Part shown: piece by piece, positions 17,901 through 24,823 of the stretch | Position numbering within the stretch: the first letter of the stretch is position 1 | How the letters are laid out: each line of letters begins with the position of its first letter | NCBI RefSeq assembly: GCF_001449115.1 | Contig: NZ_LAIJ01000007.1 | Location: 124,001-188,000 of the forward strand | DNA length: 64,000 bases | Reading direction: 5' to 3' | Source of the DNA: Occallatibacter gabretensis | GTDB lineage: Bacteria; Acidobacteriota; Terriglobia; Terriglobales; Acidobacteriaceae | The notes under the pieces: model-generated | Told to the model about the DNA's origin: nothing | What the model saw: the letters and a program-made list of their open reading frames with translations, nothing else | Databases searched by the model: none | Made by a program: the position numbers and the translations under genes

Positions 17901-19598
17901 CTTGCCATCGTAATCCTGCGCGGTGACTTTGACGCGCGGCGTCTGGCCGGGCGAGATGATGTAGCTGGTGGGTTCCACGCTCAGGCGGAAGGAGCCGTAG
18001 GTGGCGAGAACAGTAGCGTGGCCGGCGACTTCGCGGTTGGCGGCGTCTGTGACGCGGGCCTCGACGCGAAAGTCCTCGTCGTTGTGTTTGGGATCGAGAC
18101 GAACAGGGAGCGAGATGGTGAGGCGGCCATCGGCGTCAAGCACGCCTTCGTGTTCCTGCTGTTCCTCCGCGCCCCAGGTCTCATCGGAATCATTGGAGTT
18201 ATCCGAACTGTCGGAACTGTCCCCGCTCGCCTGGTCGCTTGAGTCATCTTCGCCATCATCCCACCACCAGTGCGTGGAGGTGTGCACGACGTACTTAACC
18301 TTGGCTCCGGCGACAGGCTCGCCGAAGAAGTAACGCGCCTCAATAACGGCCTGGAGTGTGTTGCCCTGAAGGATGCGCTTGGCTGCAGGCTTGACGGTGA
18401 CCTGATATTCGGGCTTTTTGTACTCCTCAACGTAGAAGCTGCCCGCTCCCTGAACCTGGCCGCCGATCTGGATGTTGTAGTAACCGAGTGATGCGTCGGA
18501 AGCGAGTGTGAGATCCGCCGAAACTGTACCGTGTGCGGAGACGGGCAGGTCTTTCTTGAAGATAGTTTTGCTGTCAGCATCCTGCACGCTGAGCTGCACA
18601 GTTTTGTCTGTGGGCAGAAGAAGATTGTCGTCTTTCTGTTGGCGCAGGACTGCTTTGATGTGGACATCGTGGCCGGGACGATAGACGGGACGGTCGGTAT
18701 AAATGAATGCGTGCGTGTTGGCTGAGGGGTTCTCATTAAAGCCGTAACCCCAGGGCGTAACGATAGCTGCTTCGCTGCCTTTGTGCGCGAGAACCCAGAG
18801 GTTTTCCGGCTGACCGGCATGCTCGCCCATGGTGAGCGAGGCGAAGCCTTCCGCACTGGTTTTTGCCGTGGATTGCTGTTTGGCGCTGGCCCAGAAAACG
18901 ACGTCGGCATCAGCGACTGGCGCACCGGTTTTGCGATCGGCGACAAAGACTTCAACGTTGTTATTCAGTGAGCGTTCCACCAGAACCATACTGGTGACGA
19001 TGGCGATGGTGTAAGCCTTGTATGTGCCGTCGGTGGCTTCAATGAGATAGACGCCGGGCCCGGGATTGTCGATGGGCAGAACCTGTGTTTCGCTAACCAG
19101 CGAAGGCGGCGTAATGAGCTTCCATCGGGCAACGAGCTGGCTTTCGTTCAGCAGAAGAATGTTGGCAAATTCCGTAGCGCCGATGATGCGGCTGCGCTTG
19201 CCCAGGCTGGCTTGGTGGTCACGGATGCTGTCGCGGGCTTCTGATGTGAGCTGGCTGCGGAAGAAGTGGCGGATGTCCCACCAGATGTCGGCTTTGAAAT
19301 CGTGCAGGCGTTCGATGAAGGTGCGCTTGTCGATCTGCTCAGATGGCGAGTAGCTCTGCGCGCCAAAACTATGCAGGTCCTTGAGACCGGAAAAGAATTT
19401 TTCGGTATCGCGCACCTTGTAGACGCGGAACTCGAATGCGGGCACGTTGCGCGCATAGAGCTGGATCTTCATCTGCTCGCCCGGAGCAAAACTACGCTGC
19501 GTAGAAAGCGAAAAGGAGCGCGGCTCGGCGCCACGGGCTGCGAAACCGGCGAAAACGAAAGCAAGAACCAGAGCAAAGAGCAGCCGTAGAGGTTTCAT
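14904..19598 (-). CDS. Bacterial alpha-2-macroglobulin family protein (thioester type)
   Basis: Large periplasmic protein of 1564 residues with a type I signal peptide ending near AARGA and no lipobox cysteine. The thioester motif is intact in GCTEQ, with Cys1087 and Gln1090 followed by the alpha-helical toroid region (YNYQHDDGGWGWW). Upstream are macroglobulin-like beta domains, including an MG-type SFYVEEYKKPEY segment and an Asp/Ser-rich bait-like loop near 450-475 (DDGEDDSSDQASGDSSD). Bacterial macroglobulins trap proteases that breach the outer membrane and often pair with penicillin-binding protein 1C; no PBP1C is present here. Start and stop each overlap a neighbour by 4 bases, so it is co-translated with a YfaT-like protein and a membrane protein. 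Confidence 0.93.
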   Translation of the reverse strand: MKPLRLLFALVLAFVFAGFAARGAEPRSFSLSTQRSFAPGEQMKIQLYARNVPAFEFRVYKVRDTEKFFSGLKDLHSFGAQSYSPSEQIDKRTFIERLHDFKADIWWDIRHFFRSQLTSEARDSIRDHQASLGKRSRIIGATEFANILLLNESQLVARWKLITPPSLVSETQVLPIDNPGPGVYLIEATDGTYKAYTIAIVTSMVLVERSLNNNVEVFVADRKTGAPVADADVVFWASAKQQSTAKTSAEGFASLTMGEHAGQPENLWVLAHKGSEAAIVTPWGYGFNENPSANTHAFIYTDRPVYRPGHDVHIKAVLRQQKDDNLLLPTDKTVQLSVQDADSKTIFKKDLPVSAHGTVSADLTLASDASLGYYNIQIGGQVQGAGSFYVEEYKKPEYQVTVKPAAKRILQGNTLQAVIEARYFFGEPVAGAKVKYVVHTSTHWWWDDGEDDSSDQASGDSSDSSDNSNDSDETWGAEEQQEHEGVLDADGRLTISLPVRLDPKHNDEDFRVEARVTDAANREVAGHATVLATYGSFRLSVEPTSYIISPGQTPRVKVTAQDYDGKPVQTPVHLESSQTKWDPATHTATKSVVDNRDSLTGADGTVLVDLPLNNASGSFTVVASAFTPEKRIVEGRTWLWIFSGAGTMYNQNVQAQLVPDKKSYKVGETAHMLLVTGLDDKTDQEFWAIVTAEGASIQSRQLLHGKGTSIAFDLPITDRAQPNLIISAMLVHADQLITAQKSLSVPLTERRLTITATPSKDKYLPGEKGSFDVLAQDASGRPVQADLSFGAVDEALYSVRPDTTSDILSVFYPKRYSWLNPETSFEYYFHGEAGTKSLLLARLAGDGLFHPRMAQVKPGSDLVVPKIRKAFPDTAYWNPTVRTGPDGHARVDFNFPDALTTWRATVRGMTDDGKAGSVITRVLVRKNLIVRLAAPRFLRQGDEATLKVIAHNYLESAKDVTFALDVAGLDLISGQTTKINIPARGESVAEWRVRARATGSATLTAKALTNEESDALEIPLPILPYGVKQRSAGSGVIFSGASQAQWSYSFPANSDAGTHAVAVTVVPSVAGTIFDALDYLTGYPWGCTEQTMSSFLPDIIVAQAVDKLHLKSPIDRVTLNKMVSAGLERLYNYQHDDGGWGWWPDDPSRVFMTAYVVSGLGQARDAGYKIEGNRLNRGRQWLLTALSQHPDMVPDLRAYTLYAMATTGGVPKEQFDPLWSDRGKLGTEALAFAGLALDAAGDSRAHEATRILEFRAKVSGNDVWWESQYDNLLDDWGDNSPEATSVALRLLIRQDRNSSLVPKAAVWLGQHRSGDYWETTKQTAMVIAGLTDYLSLSGELANSSDVEVLVNGTSVGSHHFAPADAFGVPWKIKIPAQQVGSGGQLTIRKTGNGITYWSAESQWYSADKKLYQNGQLSLNATRDYYLLQKKQDKPDDPITYDLVPLHGPVHVGDIIAVRFAIAGTDWKYMLSEDPIPAGTEFLERSDLYKLNNKPDWWADWFTRKEFHDDRAAFFNTEFSKRTEYVYLLKVVTPGRFMISPAQSGPMYQPSVNATTDPATLEVQP

Positions 19599-20455
19599 TC
19601 CGCTCCTCGCAGGATGTTCCAGCGGTAGACGCCAAGGAAGTTAGGGTTGGACGCGACGGGCCGCCATTGCGGCTGGGGATGATCGAGCAGTTCGGCGATG
19701 AGTACGCGGCGAAGTTCGCCAGGGTGTCCGTGATCAGGACCGGTGTCGTAGACGACGCGGGCCTGCGCGCCGACTTCGGCAACAATCATGGAGTGCCAGG
19801 GCGACGACTGGCCAAATTGGCGGTAGAAGAGCAAATCGCCTGGTTGCGCGGCGCGCACGTCGCGACTGACAAGGAAGGCGTTGCGCTCGACGAGGATTTT
19901 GGCGTCGGCAAATTGCGCGAAGCTGCCATTTGTGAGGTCGGAGGAGTCAAAGCTGCCGGGCTGGATGCGGAAAAGCTGCGCGCCGAGAGGCGTATCGGGA
20001 TAATGCCAGGCGCGAATTTCGCCGGGAAGCGCATCGACTTCGATGCCTGTTGAGAGAAACCAGGAGTCATCATGCCGCTTGAGGGCTTCACGGTAAGCGT
20101 AGCGCAGCAGGCTTGCGCAATCCGTGATTTCGGAGGGGACTTCAGCCTTGGGCCGCAGGGCCTGCTCATCGGCAATGAGCACGAACCAGCGCCGGAAAGC
20201 GGCCTGATCTGCCGGATCGGCGAGACGAAGAAAATCCGGCGTGCCGTCGGAGAAGCTGTCCGTAACGACAAGCGGTCGGGAGTAGGCGGCGGTGGAAATC
20301 GCATAGACGCGGGTACGATGCGAAGCGAATCTGCCTGACTGAGTCAGCAGCAGTATTGCTACACCTAAAAGGAGGATTCCTGCGAACGAGCGCATACATG
20401 CACGAGACAACTCTCGTGACCGGGCTATTCCAGTTGGCAGCGCGATTTGCGGCAT
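19595..20455 (-). CDS. YfaT-like (DUF1175) secreted NlpC/P60-type protein
   Basis: 286 residues with an N-terminal signal/anchor helix (about 22-38). The mature part contains DGTPDFLRL, an AFRRWF segment and TDCASLLRYAYREAL with a candidate nucleophile Cys113. It also has QPGDLLFY followed by PWHSMIV with His221, the Cys/His order and PGDL phrase of NlpC/P60-type peptidases. The whole pattern matches my memory of DUF1175, the E. coli YfaT family, which sits next to the alpha-2-macroglobulin gene yfaS, as it does here. A shorter start at Met21 is possible. The stop overlaps the macroglobulin start by 4 bases. It likely acts in the periplasm on wall peptides or helps the macroglobulin mature. 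Confidence 0.75.
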   Translation of the reverse strand: MPQIALPTGIARSRELSRACMRSFAGILLLGVAILLLTQSGRFASHRTRVYAISTAAYSRPLVVTDSFSDGTPDFLRLADPADQAAFRRWFVLIADEQALRPKAEVPSEITDCASLLRYAYREALKRHDDSWFLSTGIEVDALPGEIRAWHYPDTPLGAQLFRIQPGSFDSSDLTNGSFAQFADAKILVERNAFLVSRDVRAAQPGDLLFYRQFGQSSPWHSMIVAEVGAQARVVYDTGPDHGHPGELRRVLIAELLDHPQPQWRPVASNPNFLGVYRWNILRGAE

Positions 20456-20551
20456 ATGCAGGGACGAACGCTATAGTACCCCAAATTCGTTTCTGTGGAA
20501 AAAATGCCGTAGATGTGGGATGAAGCGGGGCTGCGGGTTACATCCGCCCCG

Positions 20552-21046
20552 CTATCCCTTACCGAGCGGCTTGGCATAGATCTCTGCACCATGGCCGTTT
20601 TGATAGTAGTGCGGGTGATGGCCGTGACGTCGGTAACCGCAGGCACAGTAGAGGGCAATGGCGGCCGCGTTGGTTTCATCCACGTGCAGCCAGATGTGGG
20701 TGGCGTGGGCCTGACGGGCTGAATCTTCGGTGAGACGGAGAAGCTCGCTGGCCACGCCGCGGCGGCGGAAGGCGGGATCGACCTCGATGGTTTGGATATA
20801 AGCCACGATGCCGCGCAGCATCCGTGTCCACTCGACAATAGCGAAGCCGGCTAGCCGGGTGCTTTCTTCAGTGGCCCATTCCGCCGTCCAGGTGACGCTT
20901 GAGGCTCGCTCGGTGAGCTGCTTCATATAGTGACGGTCAAAGCGTAGGACGGAGTCGAAGCACGCCTCTTCTATGGCGTAAAGTTGCTCGAAGTCGGCGG
21001 GATGGTAGAGGCGGTATTGCACGGATTCATCCTGACATGAATTCAC
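20552..21046 (-). CDS. GNAT-family N-acetyltransferase
   Basis: 164-residue acetyltransferase of the GNAT fold. The acetyl-CoA-binding motif A is VDPAFRRRGVASELLRL, followed by the VDETNAAAIALYCACGYRR segment typical of RimI-like enzymes that acetylate protein N-termini or small amines. The substrate is not predictable. The start given is a GTG; another GTG at 21022 (residue 9) is possible. It lies downstream of the pfk terminator and is therefore probably transcribed separately. Confidence 0.85.
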   Translation of the reverse strand: MNSCQDESVQYRLYHPADFEQLYAIEEACFDSVLRFDRHYMKQLTERASSVTWTAEWATEESTRLAGFAIVEWTRMLRGIVAYIQTIEVDPAFRRRGVASELLRLTEDSARQAHATHIWLHVDETNAAAIALYCACGYRRHGHHPHYYQNGHGAEIYAKPLGKG

Positions 21047-21062
21047 GGTGCGAATGCGAATA

Positions 21063-21090
21063 AAAAGCCATCCCGGAGGGGATGGCTTTT
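21063..21090. terminator. Bidirectional intrinsic terminator
   Basis: A 12-bp perfect stem (21063-21074 with 21079-21090) with a GGAG loop is flanked by A-run and T-run arms, so it can terminate in either direction. It sits 24 bases after the phosphofructokinase stop on the minus strand and separates that gene from the acetyltransferase. Confidence 0.88.
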
Positions 21091-21113
21091 CGTATCGGAC
21101 AGAGCGTACTACG

Positions 21114-22148
21114 CTAGACCTTGGCTTCGAGGCCGGCGATCACATCGAAGAAACGCTGGTCAAGGCGACGGTTGGTGGAGATAGCTTCCTTGATGGTGAT
21201 GTCTGTGATGTCCGTGCCTTTGAGAACGGCGATGCGGCCCCACTTGCCTTCATGCACCATGTCGATAGCGTGCAGGCCATAACGCTGGCCGAGCAGACGA
21301 TCGTATGCCGTTGGCACACCGCCGCGCTGGGTATGGCCCAGGTTCACGCTGCGGGTCTCAAAGCCGGTCTTTTCTTCGATGAGCTTGGCGAGCGCCTCTC
21401 CCACGCCGGAGAGCTGCGCGTGGCCGAAGGAATCGACCTTGCCGGAGCCGAGAATCTGGCCGCTTTCCGGCAGGTGGCAGCCTTCAGCGACAACCACGAC
21501 ACCGTAATGCTTGCCGTGGTCGTAGTTGTACTTGAGCAGCGCGCAGACGTGATCGAGATCAACGGGCTTCTCTGGCACGAGAACGACATGCGCGCCACCA
21601 GCAATGCCTGAGGCCATGGCGATCCAGCCTGCGTCGCGCCCCATCACTTCCACCACGATGACGCGGTTGTGTGAGTCGGCCGTGGTGTGAATGCGATCCA
21701 CGGCTTCTGTGGCAATCGAAACAGCGGTATCGTAGCCGAATGTCGCGTCAGTGCCGTTGATGTCGTTATCGATAGTCTTGGGCACGCCGACCGCGCTGAT
21801 CCCGTTCTCGGCAAGGAAGAGCGTGACAGACTGCGTATCGTCGCCGCCGAGCGCGATGAGCGCATCAATCTTGTTTTCTTTAAGAACTTCCTGGACCTTT
21901 TCGATGCCGCCGGGGATCTTCTTCACATTCGTGCGCGAGGAGTGAAGGATGGTGCCGCCTTTGAGCTGAATGCCGTCTGTGCTTTCCAGCGTCAGCGGAA
22001 TCCATTGGTTTTCAAGAACGCCCTTCCAGCCGTTGAGAAAGCCAATAAATTCGTCGCCGTAATGGTTAATTCCCTTCTTCACGGCTGCATAAATCACGGC
22101 ATTCAAGCCAGGGCAGTCTCCGCCGCCGGTCAACAAAGCTACACGCAT
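21114..22148 (-). CDS. pfp: 6-phosphofructokinase with PPi-type residues
   Basis: Phosphofructokinase A fold, 344 residues, acting in upper glycolysis. The N-terminal TGGGDCPGLNA phosphate loop, the catalytic PKTIDNDI segment and the sugar-binding LGHTQRGG and MGRDAGW motifs are all present. ATP enzymes have Gly104 and Gly124 (E. coli numbering). This protein has Asp104 (GGDDT) and Lys124 (PKTIDND), the pair that marks pyrophosphate-dependent enzymes. It therefore probably runs fructose 6-phosphate phosphorylation reversibly with PPi. The start has AGGAG 9 bases upstream. It is followed by a clear terminator and seems monocistronic. Confidence 0.92.
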   Translation of the reverse strand: MRVALLTGGGDCPGLNAVIYAAVKKGINHYGDEFIGFLNGWKGVLENQWIPLTLESTDGIQLKGGTILHSSRTNVKKIPGGIEKVQEVLKENKIDALIALGGDDTQSVTLFLAENGISAVGVPKTIDNDINGTDATFGYDTAVSIATEAVDRIHTTADSHNRVIVVEVMGRDAGWIAMASGIAGGAHVVLVPEKPVDLDHVCALLKYNYDHGKHYGVVVVAEGCHLPESGQILGSGKVDSFGHAQLSGVGEALAKLIEEKTGFETRSVNLGHTQRGGVPTAYDRLLGQRYGLHAIDMVHEGKWGRIAVLKGTDITDITIKEAISTNRRLDQRFFDVIAGLEAKV

Positions 22149-22358
22149 CGAAAAGCTCTCCTAGTGAGGAATCTTTTGGGGCGCAGGGCCCGCAGGGCGC
22201 TTCGATTTCTGGGCCACTGTAAGAGCATGCGGCCAACTCGACGCCATGTACAGTGTACTCCGGGAGAGTCAAGAGAAAATCATGACGGGCACGCCTTTAC
22301 AATGAGGAACAATTCGCTTTTCATTCGGAATTCACACACTGAGATGTTCCAATAAATC

Positions 22359-23006
22359 ATGCCCGGAACCGGAGCACTGCTTTTACTAGCCTTTGCCACT
22401 TTCGTCGTTGCGGTGCTTCTGGTGCTGCTGCAATTGACGCGGCTGGGCTATCTGATCCGCGCCACGATTCCCGACCGTCCGCGGCGGCGGATGTTCCTGT
22501 CTTCGGTCTCGTTCCTGATTACGTTTGTAGGCGTTCGCTTCATTGTAGACATGGTTGTGCGTGATCGCGGCCCCTTTGACTGGGTGATGGTGCGCGGAGT
22601 GCACATCCATCATCTGGTATGGGGAATCCTGATTTTGCTTCTGGTCGGTTACGGATGGCTGCTCGATGTAGGCCGCTCGCACTCACCGACCTCTATTTTT
22701 CTGAGCAGGCTGATGTGCGTAAGTTATGGAGCGGGCGCAGCGCTGACGCTGGATGAGTTTGCGCTATGGCTGAATCTGGATCCGAATACCTATTGGACGC
22801 GCCAGGGACGCGTCAGCATTGACGCCGTGATCCTGTTTGGCGGACTGCTGGCCGTGAGCATGTGGGGCGCGCCGTTCTTTCGCGGCTTGCATCACATGTG
22901 GACAAAGCGAGGAGCCTTTGGCCGCGGCTTGATTTCTCCTATTCGGCGCGCGAGGTTGCTTCGTCCGCGTAGATCTCGGCGACAATCGAGGCATAACGTT
23001 CCGTAA
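22359..23006 (+). CDS. Conserved integral membrane protein, function unknown
   Basis: 215 residues with four predicted helices (about 5-28, 45-66, 83-101 and 158-175) and a basic C-terminal tail. The segment VHIHHLVWGILILLLVG carries a histidine cluster at a membrane boundary, and SYGAGAALTLDEFALWL is also distinctive. I recall similar HIHH membrane proteins of unknown function in actinobacteria. It is divergent from the phosphofructokinase gene. Its last 68 bases overlap tail to tail with the acyl-CoA synthetase gene. Confidence 0.7.
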   Translation: MPGTGALLLLAFATFVVAVLLVLLQLTRLGYLIRATIPDRPRRRMFLSSVSFLITFVGVRFIVDMVVRDRGPFDWVMVRGVHIHHLVWGILILLLVGYGWLLDVGRSHSPTSIFLSRLMCVSYGAGAALTLDEFALWLNLDPNTYWTRQGRVSIDAVILFGGLLAVSMWGAPFFRGLHHMWTKRGAFGRGLISPIRRARLLRPRRSRRQSRHNVP

Positions 23007-24738
23007 TTACGCGGCGCTTCAGCTTCATCGATGGAGTCAGCTCGCCGGTCTCTTGTGTCCACTCCTCGGGTACGAGCCGGAAGCGCTTCAGCGATTCGAA
23101 GTTGGCAAGATCCGCGTTAATGTTATGAACGATGCCGCGGTAAAGCTCATGCACACGGCTGTCGGCAACCAGCTCGGCGTGGCTTGCGAAGGTGATTCCC
23201 TGCTGGCGCGCCCACTCATCAAGCGCCGTAAAGTTAGGCGAAATAAGCACGGAGATGAATTTGTGCTTGTCGCCGATCAGTGCCGCATTCCCAATAAGGA
23301 CATTCGTCTTGAGCTTGTTCTCAATCGGTTGGGGAGCCACGAGCTTGCCGCCGGAGGTTTTGAGCAATTCCTTCTTGCGGTCGGTAATGTAGAGAAATCC
23401 GTCGGCATCCCGGTGGCCGATGTCGCCTGTATGAAACCAACCCTCGCCGCTGAAGCACTCGGCGTTGGCCTGCGGCTTCTTCCAGTAGCCCTGAAAGACG
23501 ATGGGGCCGCGGACGAGCAGCTCGCCGTCCGATGCAAACTGGATTTCAATGTTGGGCTGTAACGGACCAACCGAGCCCATGCGCTGCGCGGTGGGATTGT
23601 TGAGCGCGATGACAGGCGATGTTTCCGTGAGCCCGTAACCCTCCCATACAGCGATGCCTGCCGATGCAAACCAGCGAGCGGTATCTACGCCGAGCGGTGC
23701 ACCGCCTGAGACGAAGTAGCGCACGCGCCCGCCGAATGCCTCCTGCACCTTGCTGTAGACGAGCTTATTGGCAAGCTTCCAACCCAATGCAGAGGGCATG
23801 TGGCCACGGTAGACTTCATCGCTTTGCCCCGCGCCGATCTTGAGCGCGAGAGCGAGCAAACGCTTGCGTATGGGGCTGGCTGCGGACTTATGTTCTACAG
23901 CCTGGCGGATCTTTTCATACACGCGCGGGACGCCCACGAAAAAGGTTGGGCGAATCTCCTTCATGGCCTGGGGGAGCTTGTCGAACTGCGCGCAGTAAGC
24001 CACCTGCGCTCCGGCGTTGTACATGGCGTAATCCAGTGCGCGCGCCGTAATGTGCGAGAGAGGCAGAAAGGAGATGCAGGTGTCGCTGGGAGAAATTTCG
24101 TAACCGCCAACGCAATGGCACTGGTTGGATGCGACGTTACCGTGCGTGAGCATCACACCCTTCGGCTCGCCGGTGGTTCCTGACGTATAGATGAGCGTGG
24201 CCAGGTCTTTCGGGTCGGCAGAGTGCGCGAGAGCATCAAAGACCGGATCGTGTTTCGAGCCGACCGCATCCGCACCTTCGATGAGATCACTGTATGGAAT
24301 CGCGTCTTCGAGTGCGTCCGCATCCATCATCACGATGCGTTCAAGCGGTGTCTGACTCCTTACAGCATTAATCTTGTCAAACTGCGCGCGCGTAGAGACA
24401 AATGCAATGCGGCAGTCTGCATCCGTGAGCAGCACGGCGATCTGCTCACCGGTAAGCGTGGGATAGACGGGCACATCTGCCGCTCCGACGGCGAGAATGG
24501 CGAAGTCTGTAACTGCCCACTCCCAGCGGTTTTCCGAAATAAGCGCAACGCGGTCGCCTTTTTTCACGCCCCATTCAAGCAACCTGGAGCCGACAGCGCG
24601 CACCCGCTGATAAATCTGATCGGATGAAAGCGGCTGCCATTGGCCTGCGTGATCCTGCCAGAGAACGGCGCGCGGATTGGCGGCATTCGCGACGCGAAAG
24701 AAGAGGTCATTGATAGTGCTGGTAAGAGCTGATGTCAT
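22939..24738 (-). CDS. Long-chain fatty-acid-CoA ligase (AMP-forming)
   Basis: ANL-superfamily adenylating enzyme of about 600 residues that activates fatty acids with ATP and CoA. The P-loop-like core motif is LIYTSGTTGEPKGVMLTHGN. The A5 motif is GYGLTETSP, the hinge is DRKKELLKTSGGK, and the catalytic domain-swap lysine lies in the C-terminal part. The open frame extends upstream to 25044, but that part lies inside gltB in another frame and does not resemble the family, so the ATG at 24738 (MTSALTSTIND) is chosen. No strong ribosome site is visible. It follows gltB by 85 bases on the same strand. Confidence 0.9.
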   Translation of the reverse strand: MTSALTSTINDLFFRVANAANPRAVLWQDHAGQWQPLSSDQIYQRVRAVGSRLLEWGVKKGDRVALISENRWEWAVTDFAILAVGAADVPVYPTLTGEQIAVLLTDADCRIAFVSTRAQFDKINAVRSQTPLERIVMMDADALEDAIPYSDLIEGADAVGSKHDPVFDALAHSADPKDLATLIYTSGTTGEPKGVMLTHGNVASNQCHCVGGYEISPSDTCISFLPLSHITARALDYAMYNAGAQVAYCAQFDKLPQAMKEIRPTFFVGVPRVYEKIRQAVEHKSAASPIRKRLLALALKIGAGQSDEVYRGHMPSALGWKLANKLVYSKVQEAFGGRVRYFVSGGAPLGVDTARWFASAGIAVWEGYGLTETSPVIALNNPTAQRMGSVGPLQPNIEIQFASDGELLVRGPIVFQGYWKKPQANAECFSGEGWFHTGDIGHRDADGFLYITDRKKELLKTSGGKLVAPQPIENKLKTNVLIGNAALIGDKHKFISVLISPNFTALDEWARQQGITFASHAELVADSRVHELYRGIVHNINADLANFESLKRFRLVPEEWTQETGELTPSMKLKRRVITERYASIVAEIYADEATSRAE

Positions 24739-24823
24739 GGGCGCAAACTGGATCGGCGGAAGCTGATGCACTCCGAACCACCGTGAGTGTATCAGCCCCG
24801 TGCCTGTTTGTCGTCTAGCAGTG

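Noticed and set aside
17505..18242. Plus-strand frame of 245 residues inside the macroglobulin gene
   Set aside because: Antisense shadow of a clear, family-matching gene; no independent evidence of coding.
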